Assembly (NCBI RefSeq): GCF_015689195.1 | Contig: NZ_CP065044.1 | Coordinates: 992,001 to 1,056,000, forward strand | Reading direction: 5' to 3' | DNA length: 64,000 bases | Origin: Pectobacterium aroidearum | GTDB lineage: Bacteria; Pseudomonadota; Gammaproteobacteria; Enterobacterales; Enterobacteriaceae | Shown: positions 1 through 9,890 of the stretch, one piece after another | Layout: every line of letters begins with the position of its first letter | How positions within the stretch are numbered: position 1 is the stretch's first letter | Notes under the pieces: generated by a model | The model's database searches: none | What the model was told of the DNA's origin: nothing | Seen by the model: the letters and a program-made list of their open reading frames with translations, nothing else | Program-made: the position numbers and the translations under genes

Positions 1-1048
1 GGTCAACCTGCGGGTTAAGCGAACATAGTCCGTTCGACAGCACTTCCGGCAGCATTGGGACCACCTGCGACGGGAAGTACACCGAGGTGCCACGCGCCCG
101 CGCTTCATGGTCGAGCGGCGTATTCGGCCGCACATAATAGCTTACGTCCGCGATGGCGACCCACAGCCGCCAGCCGCCGCCGCGTTTCTTCTCGCAGTAG
201 ACGGCATCATCAAAATCGCGGGCATCTTCGCCGTCAATCGTCACCAGCGGCAGCTTACGCAGATCCACACGACCTTTTTTCGCCGCTTCCGGCACTTCCT
301 CAGCAAGATCTTTCACCTGCTCTTCCACTTTCGGTGGCCAGGTGTGCGGAATATCGTGGGTACGCAGGGCGATATCCACTGCCAGCCCGGTTCCCATGTT
401 ATCACCGAGGATCTCGACGATCTTACCGACCGCCTTCGTGCGGCGTGTGGCGCGTTGCGTCAGTTCAACCACCACCACAAAGCCCATGCGGGCGCCGTTA
501 ATTTCTTCTTTCGGGATCAGAATATCAAAGCTCAGACGACTGTCATCCGGCACCACGAACCCGACACCGGCATCGACAAAATAGCGGCCGACAATTTGTC
601 CGGTACGCGGTTCCAGCACGCGCACGATGCGCCCTTCACGACGGCCTTTACGATCCGCGCCCAGCGGCTGTGCCAGCACGACATCGCCGTGAATCGCCCG
701 TTTCATCTCTTCAGCCGACAGATAAAGATCGTCTTTACGGCCTTCCACACGCAGGAAGCCAAAGCCATCGCGGTGACCAATAACCGTCCCACGCAGCAGA
801 TCGAGTTTTTCCGGCAACGCATAACACTGGCGGCGGGTAAAAATAAGCTGACCGTCACGCTCCATCGCACGCAGGCGGCGGCGCAGTGCTTCGAGAGGTT
901 CTTCTCCGGTTAATTGCAGGTCGGCGGCTAATTCTTCCCGGCTAATCGGGGTATCGCGCTTGGCGATGTGCGCCAAAATATATTCACGACTGGGGATGGG
1001 GGATTCGTATTTTTCTGCTTCTCGTTCCAGGAATGGATCTTGTGACAT
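1..1048 (-). CDS. rnr: Ribonuclease R, N-terminal part (cut by window edge)
   Basis: 3'-5' exoribonuclease R, which degrades structured RNA and takes part in rRNA quality control and trans-translation. The frame opens at an ATG whose complement is at 1046-1048 and runs off the left edge, leaving about 349 codons. The N-terminus [20 protein letters not shown] matches the enterobacterial family. A cold-shock/OB region with [16 protein letters not shown] follows, then the start of the RNB catalytic domain with the signature [12 protein letters not shown], which holds the metal-binding aspartates. It lies 41 bp downstream of nsrR on the same strand, the usual enterobacterial nsrR-rnr order, so it is probably cotranscribed and would be followed by rlmB outside the window. 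Confidence 0.97.
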   Translation of the reverse strand, partial: MSQDPFLEREAEKYESPIPSREYILAHIAKRDTPISREELAADLQLTGEEPLEALRRRLRAMERDGQLIFTRRQCYALPEKLDLLRGTVIGHRDGFGFLRVEGRKDDLYLSAEEMKRAIHGDVVLAQPLGADRKGRREGRIVRVLEPRTGQIVGRYFVDAGVGFVVPDDSRLSFDILIPKEEINGARMGFVVVVELTQRATRRTKAVGKIVEILGDNMGTGLAVDIALRTHDIPHTWPPKVEEQVKDLAEEVPEAAKKGRVDLRKLPLVTIDGEDARDFDDAVYCEKKRGGGWRLWVAIADVSYYVRPNTPLDHEARARGTSVYFPSQVVPMLPEVLSNGLCSLNPQVD

Positions 1049-1089
1049 TGCGGTTCCTCCGTTGTCATCAGCAGGAGGCTGAACAAAAC

Positions 1090-1515
1090 TCATTCAACCA
1101 ACAATAATTTATAAAGCGGTGGGTTTTCTTTGACCATATCAGCCAGCGTGTATTGATCCAGCTCTTGCAGGAAATTTTGTACCGCCTGTTGAAGCACCTG
1201 CTTCAAACGGCAGGCCGGCGTGATGTGGCAAAACTCGTGGCTACAGTTAACCAGCGTAAGCGGCTCTAGTTCGCGCACAACATCGCCAATTCGAATGGTT
1301 TCTGCCGGTTTCCCAAGACGGATACCGCCATTCTTGCCGCGCACGGCCATCACCAACCCAGCACGACTAAGTTGATTGATAATTTTGACCATATGATTAC
1401 GAGACACGCCATACACTTCCGTTACCTCAGAAATGCTGGTCATTTTCCCGCCCGGCAGCGATGCCATATAAATCAGCGCCCGCAAGCCATAATCCGTAAA
1501 ACTTGTTAACTGCAC
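1090..1515 (-). CDS. nsrR: Nitric-oxide-sensing Rrf2 repressor NsrR
   Basis: A 141-residue Rrf2-family repressor. NsrR senses NO through a [2Fe-2S] or [4Fe-4S] cluster and derepresses NO-detoxification genes such as hmp. The winged helix-turn-helix occupies roughly residues 1-65 ([13 protein letters not shown] recognition region). The three cluster cysteines are visible as C91, C96 and C102 ([13 protein letters not shown]). Length and sequence agree with the enterobacterial family over the whole protein. It is the first gene of the nsrR-rnr operon and is transcribed away from the chemoreceptor gene at 1833, leaving a 317-bp divergent region. Confidence 0.96.
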
Positions 1516-1832
1516 ATAAACCTCGGATACCTCTGGGTATCATTAATGGGCATATTAAGTACGCCCCTGAAAAACCAATGCTATTGACAGATAATAAACC
1601 AGGCGTAAACGCTACGGCTAATTATTTATACCCTTATGTGTCAAGAGAAACCCACGTTGAAAGAAACCGCCTGGCTACGCTCTTCCCCCCACATCCTCTT
1701 TCTTACGCCAGCCATATCTTTTTAATTTTATCTCACCGCAACACAGATAACGTATTCTCTTCTGTTGGACACACCATATCCATTGATGACTGGGCTATCC
1801 CCCACGAAAGGCGGCGTAAGGAAAAGGACACC

Positions 1833-3404
1833 ATGAGGTTGAAAAATATTTCTATTCGTACCGGCTTATTAACACTATTGCTGTTAACCACCCTGTTGCT
1901 GCTTATCGTTAGCGGCATGGGCGTGGTTGCCATTAAGAAAGACAGGGAAACGCTGACGGCACAAAACCAGATTCAGGGTATTGAGTTGGGCAACCTGATG
2001 AGCGGCTATAACCAAACGCTCAGCGCACGCGCCTCGGCAACGCTCGCCGTCAGGAAAATCGAAATCGGCCTGCTGGACGATGGGGCGAAGGAAACCGGGG
2101 TTGTAGAGAAGCACCTCAACCAGTCGCAGGAAGACATTAACCGCGTGATCAAATCAGCCAATGCCGATCCGAAGCAGCAGGCGCTGGCGCAGGAGGTGCT
2201 GAAAACCTATCAGGCCTATTTTCAGCAGGGTATGACACCGATGCTGAGCGCGCTGCAAAAACAGTATACCGACGAATATTATGACGTACTGGAAAAACAG
2301 CTCGGCCCGCTGAGTGAAGCCTTTGATTTATCAATTCAAAACTTTCGTCAGTATGCCCAACAGCTGTCCGAACAGGGTCTGGCACAATCCGAACGTAATG
2401 AGAACATGATGCTGCTGCTCATTGCCATTGCCTGCCTGCTGTCTGTCACGCTGGTTGCATTAGCCTGGATCGCACTGCGGCACATGCTGCTCAAACCGCT
2501 GGATTATGCCATTGAGCAATTGGAGCAGGTCGCCGCGGGTAACCTGACCCGCCGCCTGATTCAAGGTGGAGACAACGAACTGGGTAGACTCAACGATGCC
2601 ATTGGCCGCATGCAGGGTGCGCTGCTGGAGTCGGTAAGCCAGGTGCGCGATGCCAGTACACAAATCGATCTCGGCAGTCGCGAGCTCTTTGAAGAAAACA
2701 CCCAGCTTGCCCAGCGCACTGAAGAATCCGTTGCCGCACTGGAACAGACGGCAGCAAGCATGGAGCAACTGAGCGCCACGGTGAAACTGAATGCCGACCA
2801 CGCCGAACTTGCGCATCAACTCGCCAATAACGTCTCGAACACCAGCAGCCGCAGCAACGAGTCCGTCTGTTACGTCATCGAGAAAATGCAGGAGATCGCC
2901 GTCAGCGCCAAGCGCATCAATGACATCCTCAGCGTCATTGACGGGATCGCGTTCCAGACCAACATACTGGCGCTGAATGCCTCCGTTGAATCCGCTCGCG
3001 CAGGCGAACAAGGCAGAGGCTTTGCCGTCGTCGCCGGAGAGGTACGCAATCTGGCGCAGCATAGCTCGCAGGCCGCAAAAGAGATCCGTTCGCTGATTCT
3101 GGATTCCCAGACGCGCGTGTCCGAAGGGCTTGAGTTAGCTTCTAAAGCGGGTGAAACCATGGATGAAGTGACCGACGAAATTATCCGTATTACGCAACTG
3201 ATGCGAGATATCTCCACCGCCACACAAGAGCAACATCGCGGTATCGAACAGGTTAACGTCGCTTTCACGCAAATCGACAAGGTCGCTCAGCATAACGCGC
3301 AGCTCGTTAAAGCGTCATCCGCCACCACGCAGTCACTGGAGCAACAATCTCAGCAGCTCATGCGATCTATGGCGCTGTTTCAGGTAGAACCTCGTCTTTC
3401 CTAA
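1833..3404 (+). CDS. Methyl-accepting chemotaxis protein (Tar/Tsr topology)
   Basis: A chemoreceptor of 523 residues. The frame is open further upstream, but the ATG at 1833 is preferred because AAGGA lies ten bases upstream and the protein then starts [18 protein letters not shown], a normal receptor N-terminus. Order: TM1 at about 10-33, a periplasmic four-helix-bundle sensor to about 185, TM2 at about 190-215, HAMP, and the coiled-coil signalling domain with the conserved hairpin around [20 protein letters not shown]. The C-terminus ends [12 protein letters not shown] without an xWxxF CheR/CheB tether, so adaptation probably relies on other receptors. The ligand cannot be predicted. It is a single gene, divergent from nsrR. 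Confidence 0.93.
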   Translation: MRLKNISIRTGLLTLLLLTTLLLLIVSGMGVVAIKKDRETLTAQNQIQGIELGNLMSGYNQTLSARASATLAVRKIEIGLLDDGAKETGVVEKHLNQSQEDINRVIKSANADPKQQALAQEVLKTYQAYFQQGMTPMLSALQKQYTDEYYDVLEKQLGPLSEAFDLSIQNFRQYAQQLSEQGLAQSERNENMMLLLIAIACLLSVTLVALAWIALRHMLLKPLDYAIEQLEQVAAGNLTRRLIQGGDNELGRLNDAIGRMQGALLESVSQVRDASTQIDLGSRELFEENTQLAQRTEESVAALEQTAASMEQLSATVKLNADHAELAHQLANNVSNTSSRSNESVCYVIEKMQEIAVSAKRINDILSVIDGIAFQTNILALNASVESARAGEQGRGFAVVAGEVRNLAQHSSQAAKEIRSLILDSQTRVSEGLELASKAGETMDEVTDEIIRITQLMRDISTATQEQHRGIEQVNVAFTQIDKVAQHNAQLVKASSATTQSLEQQSQQLMRSMALFQVEPRLS

Positions 3405-3422
3405 TCGCTGGTATATTACACC

Positions 3423-3454
3423 GCCTGTGGTCATTTCCATCGCCGACCACAGGC
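3423..3454 (+). terminator. Hairpin after the chemoreceptor gene
   Basis: A perfect 10-bp inverted repeat (GCCTGTGGTC / GACCACAGGC) with a 12-nt loop lies 19 bp past the chemoreceptor stop. No T-run follows, so it may be a weak intrinsic terminator or an mRNA-stabilising stem. The rest of the 526-bp gap up to 3931 is AT-rich and I see no gene in it. Confidence 0.5.
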
Positions 3455-3817
3455 ATTCCCCACAGAGAGTCCCCTGTTTACTCCATCTCCTTTAAAAAAT
3501 CAATAAACAACGGAACAAGCAGGAACCCATTTCCGTCTTAACACACTTATTTCATAGGTATACTTCCGGATAATTTGAGTATTATTTTTTTAACGCTATT
3601 CTCTGTTTTTACATATAGGCGTATAAATAAGGTTTCAGCGTAAAACCGATCAACACAACTTCCTCAACGCATTGAATAAAAAGACAATGAACGATATTTG
3701 TTATTGGTAGCATTCGCCATACGTTTTCTGCCATTAATTATATCAACATAAAACAATTATTAATTAAATTAATAGCACGCTATTTTATTAATTCGTTCCA
3801 TTGATTTTCGCGTACCA

Positions 3818-3843
3818 AAAAGGGACAACCAATCGCCCGATAA
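3818..3843 (+). promoter_or_regulatory. Possible sigma-28 (FliA) promoter of the GGDEF gene
   Basis: CCCGATAA (3836-3843) matches seven of eight positions of the FliA -10 element GCCGATAA. AAAAGGGA (3818-3825) lies 10 bases upstream as a poor -35 match (4 of 8). It is 88 bp before the ATG of the diguanylate cyclase. Flagellar-class control of a c-di-GMP enzyme would be sensible, but the -35 match and the spacing (10 rather than 11) are weak. Confidence 0.3.
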
Positions 3844-3930
3844 CACGCCAGATAGCACCATGATAACGTGGATGCTTCTGATAAGAGCGAATCAAGGATA
3901 AAGACAGAAAGAATATAGGCAGAGATAAAC

Positions 3931-5757
3931 ATGAATAATCAGTCAGTTGATTTGATTACCAGGTTTGACAGTGAAGCCAAACTACACGCACTTGATTCCA
4001 TTTATGCCATCGCCGAATTCGATCTGGCAGGGAAACTGGTTGAGGCCAATCCTCTTTTTTGCAAAATGCTAGGCTATAAAAAAGAAGATATTATTCAGAA
4101 AAATCACACGTTTTTTCTGCCAGAAGCACAACGTAAAAAACACGATCATTTTTGGCACGATGTGGTTAAAGGAAATATCAACGCAGGGGAATTCCAGCGA
4201 AAAACCCAAAAAGGAGAAATTATTTGGCTCCATGCGGCTTATACGCCAATTATCGATGACAAAGGCCGACATATCGGCATCATAAAACTGGCAACGGATA
4301 TTACGCAGGAAAAACTTCTCGTGTCAGAACATCGTGCACGGTTAGATGCGATTGAGAACGCCCAAGGCGTCATTGAGTTTGATAAAGATGGCTATATCAC
4401 TCATATCAATAAACATTATCTGGTGCTGACAGGCTATGAGGAAAAAGACTTACTCGGTCAGCACCATCGTCTCCTCTGCAACCCTGTTGATACTGAACAA
4501 ACAGAGTATCAAACATTTTGGGAAACCTTACACCGCGGCCACCCCATCAGCGGACGATTCCATCGACTGGGCAAAGGCAGCCATTCATACTGGATACAAG
4601 CGACCTACAGTCCGATCATGGATAGTGACGGCAATGTGCGAAAAATCATTAAATATGCCCACAACATCACGCAAAACGTCGAAACCGAAAAGAAAGCCCA
4701 TCAGCAAGGCATCATTCTCGATATCCTATTGTCAGTCCACGACAGCTTTCTCCTCGACCATAATTTGCTTTCCGCCTGCGACAAAGTCTTTGAGCGACTG
4801 CTTAATGTCACCAACAGCACCTTTGGCTTCATTGCCACGTTGCAGGAAGACGAAGACGGCCAGTCGCTATACCTTCCCGCGATATCCAACCTTACCTGGG
4901 ATGAAGAAACCCTGAACTGGTACAGAAACCAGCGCAGAACCCACGGCGGCCTGAGGATCCGTAAACTGGATAATCTGTTTGGTCACGTGGTGACCCACAA
5001 TACGGTGGTGTGCACCAATAACCTGCTGAGGCAAAAGGCAGGACGGGATCTCCCGCCCATCCACCCCGCACTGTATTCCCTGCTTGGTATTCCTATCACC
5101 CACAACGGCAAAGCGCTTGGCATGATCGCGCTGGCCAATCGCCGGGAAGGTTACGATCAAACGATGATCGAGCTGCTGGCTCCGCTGGTGAAGACGCTTG
5201 GCATCATCATTCACGCGCGTTCACTGGAAGATGAGCGTACACAGATAGAAGCCTCACTGCGCTTTAGCGCGGGGCATGATTTTCTTACTGGCCTGCCGAA
5301 TCGCAGCAGCTTCTTCGAACAGGCCAATGCCTTTTTTCTCCACAATCAGCAAAACCAGCAGACGGATAAAAGCTGTCTGGCCATTATTGATATCGATTTA
5401 TTCAAAAACATTAACGATCAATATGGCCATCTGGCTGGCGATGCGGTCCTCAAAGAGCTGGCAGTGCTCATGCGCATGTCGCTGCGTCAGGAAGATCTGG
5501 TCGCCCGCCTCGGCGGTGAGGAGTTCATCATCCTGTTAAAAGATATCTCTTACCAAACGGCGATGATGACCATTGAGCGTATTCGTAAAGCGATTGAGCT
5601 GCACACGCTGGAATACGATCGCCAGACTCTGCATTTCACGATCAGCGCAGGCATCGCCGCTTACCGTTCCGATCTTGCTTCCGTTGAGGACTGGATTCAG
5701 TTAGCCGATGCAAACCTCTATGCGGCTAAACGGCAAGGGCGCAATTGTGTGAAATAA
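3931..5757 (+). CDS. PAS-PAS-GAF-GGDEF diguanylate cyclase
   Basis: A 608-residue cytoplasmic sensor enzyme predicted to make cyclic di-GMP from two GTP. Domains in order: PAS at about 18-130 and PAS at about 138-250, both of the Aer/BdlA-like kind that often bind haem or flavin; GAF at about 260-430; GGDEF at about 445-608. The active-site motif reads GGEEF. The autoinhibitory I-site RQED sits exactly five residues before it (RQED-LVARL-GGEEF), so both catalysis and product inhibition look intact. There are no transmembrane segments. The 3' end overlaps the convergent PilT-like gene by 32 bp. Its neighbourhood with a chemoreceptor and a PilT-like ATPase suggests a role in the motility-to-attachment switch; this is inference. 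Confidence 0.93.
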   Translation: MNNQSVDLITRFDSEAKLHALDSIYAIAEFDLAGKLVEANPLFCKMLGYKKEDIIQKNHTFFLPEAQRKKHDHFWHDVVKGNINAGEFQRKTQKGEIIWLHAAYTPIIDDKGRHIGIIKLATDITQEKLLVSEHRARLDAIENAQGVIEFDKDGYITHINKHYLVLTGYEEKDLLGQHHRLLCNPVDTEQTEYQTFWETLHRGHPISGRFHRLGKGSHSYWIQATYSPIMDSDGNVRKIIKYAHNITQNVETEKKAHQQGIILDILLSVHDSFLLDHNLLSACDKVFERLLNVTNSTFGFIATLQEDEDGQSLYLPAISNLTWDEETLNWYRNQRRTHGGLRIRKLDNLFGHVVTHNTVVCTNNLLRQKAGRDLPPIHPALYSLLGIPITHNGKALGMIALANRREGYDQTMIELLAPLVKTLGIIIHARSLEDERTQIEASLRFSAGHDFLTGLPNRSSFFEQANAFFLHNQQNQQTDKSCLAIIDIDLFKNINDQYGHLAGDAVLKELAVLMRMSLRQEDLVARLGGEEFIILLKDISYQTAMMTIERIRKAIELHTLEYDRQTLHFTISAGIAAYRSDLASVEDWIQLADANLYAAKRQGRNCVK

Positions 5758-6742
5758 GCCCATCCCGACAGCGCTGCTGGTAGCTTTGCTCGAACGTTTG
5801 CATGCCCGCAGCCGTTCCCGTTTGAATCAGGCCGGGAAGCTGATACGTTTTCCCTTCCCGAATCAGGTTGCCGACTGCCGCTGTCGCCGTCAGTACTTCA
5901 TAAAGCGCAATGCGGCCGCCGTGTGCAGAAGGCAACAACCTTTGCGTCACCACGGCCTGCAAACAGGTGGATAGCTGACTGCGAACATAGGCTTTCTCTT
6001 CACCAGGAAAGACGTCAATCAGACGATCGACCGCCTGCGATGCACTGCGCGTATGCAGCGTGGATAGCACCAGATGACCGGTTTCCGCCGCCGTCAGCGC
6101 CAGCCGAATCGTCTCCGTATCGCGCAATTCCCCCAGCAGAATCACATCGGGATCTTCCCGCAAGGCGGCCCGTAGCGCCTGTGCAAAAGACGCGCTGTGC
6201 GCACCGATCTCTCGCTGTTGAATCAGGCAGCGCCGGCTGGCATGGATAAACTCGATCGGATCCTCCAGCGTAATCACATGGCGATCGCGACTGTCATTTA
6301 ACGCCCCGAGCATTGCCGCCAGCGTCGTGGATTTACCGCTCCCCGTCGCTCCGGTAATCAGGATCAGCCCGTTCGGTTTCTCCAGCAACGTCGACAGAAC
6401 GGGTGGCGCATGTAGCCCGTCCAATGACGGCTGAACGGACGGGATAATACGCAGCGCCGCGGACAGCCCTTCTCGCTGACGAAACACATTTACCCGCAGA
6501 CGCAGCCCATCAGGCAGCATTAACGCGCCGTCTATCTGACCAAACTGCCGCAATTGTTCTCTCTGAGCGGGTTCAAGCCAGGCATCGCACCATTGTGCCA
6601 CCTGCTCTGACGTTAAACGTGGTAAGGTATTTTCAGACTGTAGCCGCCCATCGACACGTAACACTGGCGGATGGCCGCTACAAAGGTGCAGATCTGAGGC
6701 ATTATGTTTTACACTACGCGCTATCCACTCATCCAATTCCAT
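5726..6742 (-). CDS. PilT-like ATPase (YggR family)
   Basis: A 338-residue hexameric ATPase of the type II/IV secretion superfamily, close to PilT and to E. coli YggR. Walker A GATGSGKST and the Asp/Walker B region DPDVILLGELRD are intact, and the N-terminal PAS-like segment starts MELDEWIARSVKHNASDLHL, as in PilT. PilT powers type IV pilus retraction; no pilus genes adjoin it here, as is usual for yggR loci, so its working partner is unknown. The start is backed by AGGAGG seven bases upstream. It is divergent from yggS with only 21 bp between start codons, and its end overlaps the GGDEF gene. Confidence 0.92.
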   Translation of the reverse strand: MELDEWIARSVKHNASDLHLCSGHPPVLRVDGRLQSENTLPRLTSEQVAQWCDAWLEPAQREQLRQFGQIDGALMLPDGLRLRVNVFRQREGLSAALRIIPSVQPSLDGLHAPPVLSTLLEKPNGLILITGATGSGKSTTLAAMLGALNDSRDRHVITLEDPIEFIHASRRCLIQQREIGAHSASFAQALRAALREDPDVILLGELRDTETIRLALTAAETGHLVLSTLHTRSASQAVDRLIDVFPGEEKAYVRSQLSTCLQAVVTQRLLPSAHGGRIALYEVLTATAAVGNLIREGKTYQLPGLIQTGTAAGMQTFEQSYQQRCRDGLISHNCALAV

Positions 6743-6763
6743 AGATTAACCTCCTGAATAACC

Positions 6764-7477
6764 ATGACGACAATCCAGCAGAATCTACAGGACATCCGGC
6801 AACAAATCGCCACCGCCGCTGCGCATTGCGCGCGTGCGCCAGAAGACATTACGCTACTTGCAGTCAGTAAAACCAAACCTGTGAGCGCGATCGAAGAAGC
6901 CATCGCGGCAGGGCAACAGGCGTTTGGCGAGAACTATGTTCAGGAAGGCGTGGAGAAGATTCATTATTTCCAGGAAAACCACCCGGATACACCGCTGGAA
7001 TGGCACTTTATCGGCCCGTTACAGTCAAACAAAAGTCGGCTGGTGGCCGAGAATTTTGACTGGTTTCATACCGTAGATCGTTTGCGCATCGCGCAACGTC
7101 TGAGCGAACAACGTCCGGCCACGCTGCCGCCGTTAAACGTTCTGTTGCAGATTAATATCAGCGGCGAACCGAGCAAATCCGGCATTATGGTCGATGAACT
7201 GGCGGAACTCGCCGCCAGCGTCGCCGCGCTGCCCAACCTGCGCCTGCGTGGCCTGATGGCGATCCCTGCACCGGAAACCGATTATGAACAGCAGTTGGTC
7301 GTTTTCAAACAAATGGCAGCACTGTTCCAAACGTTGTCCGCAACTTATCCGCATATTGATACACTCTCTATGGGGATGACGGACGACATGCGCGCGGCGA
7401 TTACCGCTGGCAGCACGCTGGTGCGTATTGGCACGGCAATCTTTGGCGCGCGGGACTATGCAGCAAAAAGCGTATAA
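6764..7477 (+). CDS. yggS: PLP homeostasis protein YggS
   Basis: A 237-residue PLP-binding protein of the PLPBP/YggS family. It has an alanine-racemase-like TIM barrel without known catalytic activity and helps balance vitamin B6 and amino- or keto-acid pools. The PLP lysine is K36 in LLAVSKTKP, and the C-terminal SMGMTDDM...VRIGTAIFG phosphate-binding region is complete. The start agrees with the E. coli protein, but no convincing ribosome binding site precedes it because the 21-bp gap holds the Shine-Dalgarno of the opposite gene. It is the first gene of a yggS-proC-yggT-yggU-rdgB-hemW run. Confidence 0.96.
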   Translation: MTTIQQNLQDIRQQIATAAAHCARAPEDITLLAVSKTKPVSAIEEAIAAGQQAFGENYVQEGVEKIHYFQENHPDTPLEWHFIGPLQSNKSRLVAENFDWFHTVDRLRIAQRLSEQRPATLPPLNVLLQINISGEPSKSGIMVDELAELAASVAALPNLRLRGLMAIPAPETDYEQQLVVFKQMAALFQTLSATYPHIDTLSMGMTDDMRAAITAGSTLVRIGTAIFGARDYAAKSV

Positions 7478-7567
7478 CCAAACCATCAGCCAAAAGCGCA
7501 TAAACCGCAGAGGCACGCCCTGAACGGCACGTCATCTTTGACAAACAGGTGAGCAACGAGGATGCAG

Positions 7568-8389
7568 ATGCAGCAACGTAAAATAGCGTTTATTGGTGCC
7601 GGAAACATGGCGCAGGCCATTATCGCCGGATTAGTCAACGGCGGTTACTCCGCTCAACATATCAGCGTCTGCGCGCCTTCGGGTAAGAACCGCGATGCGC
7701 TGGCTGCACAATACGGCGTGATCAGCAGCGCAGACAATGTCCGCTGCGCTCAGGAAGCGGATGTCATTGTTCTGGCCGTCAAACCGCAGATGATGGCAAC
7801 AGTTTGCGAACCGCTGCATGAACAAGTCAACTTCTCCGGTAAACTGGTACTCTCGATTGCGGCAGGCATCAGTATCGCGCGTTTCCAGGCACTGCTGGGA
7901 GAACCGCTGAATATCGTACGAATTATGCCAAATACGCCGTCTCTGGTCGGAAAAGGCATGAGTGGGATGTACGCCCCCGCCTCCGTCAGTCAGGCTGATA
8001 AAGATTTCACCGCACAGCTGATGCAGAGCGTCGGTAAAATTTGCTGGGTGGATAGCGAATCGGGCATTAACGGCGTGATCGCCGCAGCGGGCAGCGCACC
8101 GGCCTATTTCTTCCTGTTTATGGAAGCCATGCAGCAGGAAGCCATCCGTCAGGGGTTCAGCCAGGAAACGGCTCGCCTGCTGGTGCAGCAGGCCGCGTCG
8201 GGCGCCGCCGCGTTGGTTGAAGCCAACCCCGATACGGCGCTGTCAACGCTGCGGGAGAATGTCACCTCTAAGGGCGGCACCACGGCAGAAGCCCTGCGGG
8301 TATTTAACGAACAGCAGTTGACGCAAACCGTGGCTGAGGCCATGCAGGCGGCGATTGCTCGCGCACAGGAAATGGAAACGCTTTTTTAA
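7568..8389 (+). CDS. proC: Pyrroline-5-carboxylate reductase
   Basis: Reduces pyrroline-5-carboxylate to proline with NAD(P)H, the last step of proline synthesis. The Rossmann motif FIGAGNMAQAI is N-terminal, and the P5C-binding C-terminal region has GSAPAYFF and TSKGGTTAEAL. An ATG at 7562 is also in frame (MQMQQRK), but GAGG six bases before the ATG at 7568 fits better, giving 273 residues. The sequence is rather diverged from the stand-alone E. coli ProC; linkage between yggS and yggT is the arrangement I recall in related soft-rot and Yersinia-type genomes. Loss would cause proline auxotrophy unless a second copy exists. Confidence 0.95.
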   Translation: MQQRKIAFIGAGNMAQAIIAGLVNGGYSAQHISVCAPSGKNRDALAAQYGVISSADNVRCAQEADVIVLAVKPQMMATVCEPLHEQVNFSGKLVLSIAAGISIARFQALLGEPLNIVRIMPNTPSLVGKGMSGMYAPASVSQADKDFTAQLMQSVGKICWVDSESGINGVIAAAGSAPAYFFLFMEAMQQEAIRQGFSQETARLLVQQAASGAAALVEANPDTALSTLRENVTSKGGTTAEALRVFNEQQLTQTVAEAMQAAIARAQEMETLF

Positions 8390-8437
8390 CCAAAGCGGAT
8401 TCCCCGATTCTTTATCTTATAAGGAAAAGACGTACTT

Positions 8438-8992
8438 ATGCTCACCCTGACTTTTCTGGTCAAAACGCTGGTCGACCTCTATGTAATGGTCCTGCTGCTA
8501 CGCATCTGGATGCAGTGGTCACGCAGCGATTTCTATAACCCGCTGTCGCAGTTTGTCGTCAAAATCACCCAGCCGATTGTCGGGCCGCTGCGCCGCATTT
8601 TGCCGTCATTAGGGCCGATTGACAGCGCCTCGCTGCTGCTGGCTTTTATTCTCACGACGATCAAATACCCGTTACTGCTGTTGATTCAGGTTGGCGCGAT
8701 TTCCCTCAGCCCAATGAACCTGCTGGTCGGGCTCATTTCGCTGATAAAATCCGCCGGCTATCTGGTCTTCTGGGTCATCATCATCCGTTCCATCATGAGC
8801 TGGGTCAGTCAGGGCCGTAGCCCTATTGAGTATCTGCTGCATCAGTTGACCGAACCGCTAATGGCGCCGCTCCGTCGCATTATTCCGGTCATGGGCGGCA
8901 TTGATTTCTCTGCGATGGCCGTCATTCTGATTCTGTATATGCTCAACTATCTGGGCATGGACCTGTTCCCGGGGCTGTGGTTCCTGCTGTGA
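8438..8992 (+). CDS. yggT: YggT-family inner-membrane protein
   Basis: A 184-residue integral membrane protein made of two YGGT repeats, each with two hydrophobic helices joined by an LRRI(L/I)P motif ([13 protein letters not shown] and [14 protein letters not shown]). The family has been linked to osmotic shock tolerance and cell-envelope or division functions, with no defined activity. It has a short gap after proC and overlaps yggU at GTGA, so translation is probably coupled. Confidence 0.95.
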   Translation: MLTLTFLVKTLVDLYVMVLLLRIWMQWSRSDFYNPLSQFVVKITQPIVGPLRRILPSLGPIDSASLLLAFILTTIKYPLLLLIQVGAISLSPMNLLVGLISLIKSAGYLVFWVIIIRSIMSWVSQGRSPIEYLLHQLTEPLMAPLRRIIPVMGGIDFSAMAVILILYMLNYLGMDLFPGLWFLL

Positions 8993-9279
8993 GTGCGATT
9001 ACCCGCCACGGCGATGCGCTGGTGATTCGGCTGTATATTCAGCCGAAAGCCAGCCGGGATCAGATCGTGGGTTTGCATGGCGACGAACTGAAAGTCGCCA
9101 TTACCGCACCACCGGTTGATGGGCAGGCCAATGCCCATCTGACCAAATTTCTCGCCAAACAGTTTCGGGTCGCCAAGAGTCTGGTCGTGATTGAAAAAGG
9201 CGAACTCGGGCGGCATAAACAGATTAGAATTACCCATCCGCAACACATCCCGGCTGACGTCGCGGACTTCATTGAATAA
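8989..9279 (+). CDS. yggU: DUF167 family protein YggU
   Basis: A small DUF167 protein of 96 residues and unknown molecular role. Two GTG codons are possible. The one at 8989 gives [20 protein letters not shown], which lines up with the E. coli start, and it overlaps the yggT stop in a classic GTGA junction; the GTG at 8977 would add four residues. The conserved core [20 protein letters not shown] and the APPVDGQAN motif are intact. It is followed 17 bp later by rdgB. Confidence 0.94.
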   Translation: MSAITRHGDALVIRLYIQPKASRDQIVGLHGDELKVAITAPPVDGQANAHLTKFLAKQFRVAKSLVVIEKGELGRHKQIRITHPQHIPADVADFIE

Positions 9280-9296
9280 ACACGCAGGACAAGACG

Positions 9297-9890
9297 ATGC
9301 AAAAAGTGGTTTTGGCTACCGGAAACCCCGGTAAAGTGCGCGAGCTCGCCAGCTTGCTGGCCGATTTCGGTCTGGATATTGTGGCGCAGACCGAACTGGG
9401 CGTGGATTCTGCCGAAGAAACCGGCCTGACCTTCATCGAAAACGCCATCCTGAAAGCACGTCATGCGGCGCACATCACAGGGCTACCGGCGATTGCCGAT
9501 GATTCTGGTCTGGCTGTCGATGCGCTGGGTGGCGCGCCGGGCATTTACTCGGCACGCTACGCAGGCGTGGATGCCAGCGACCAGCAAAATCTGGACAAGT
9601 TGCTGCTGACATTAAAAGACGTACCGGATGAACAACGCCGTGCCAGCTTCCACTGTGTTCTGGTATATCTGCGCCATGCGGAAGACCCGACGCCGATTGT
9701 CTGCCACGGTAGCTGGCAAGGAGTACTGACGCATGAGGCGGCAGGCAGCGGCGGCTTCGGCTATGACCCGATCTTCTTCGTGCCTGAACTGGGTAAAACG
9801 GCAGCAGAACTGACGCGTGAAGAGAAGAACGCGCAGTCTCACCGCGGTCAGGCGCTGCGCTTGCTGCTGGATGCGCTACGCAATGCTTAA
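9297..9890 (+). CDS. rdgB: dITP/XTP pyrophosphatase RdgB
   Basis: A house-cleaning nucleotide pyrophosphatase (Ham1 family, 197 residues) that hydrolyses dITP, ITP and XTP to monophosphates and so keeps deaminated purines out of DNA. The N-terminal [14 protein letters not shown], the metal-site region [17 protein letters not shown] and the terminal SHRGQAL motif are all present. It overlaps hemW by 8 bp, the order known from E. coli. Confidence 0.97.
   Translation: MQKVVLATGNPGKVRELASLLADFGLDIVAQTELGVDSAEETGLTFIENAILKARHAAHITGLPAIADDSGLAVDALGGAPGIYSARYAGVDASDQQNLDKLLLTLKDVPDEQRRASFHCVLVYLRHAEDPTPIVCHGSWQGVLTHEAAGSGGFGYDPIFFVPELGKTAAELTREEKNAQSHRGQALRLLLDALRNA

Noticed and set aside
1-1048. 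Plus-strand open frames over the left end
   Set aside because: They are antisense to rnr, whose protein is clearly recognisable on the minus strand.
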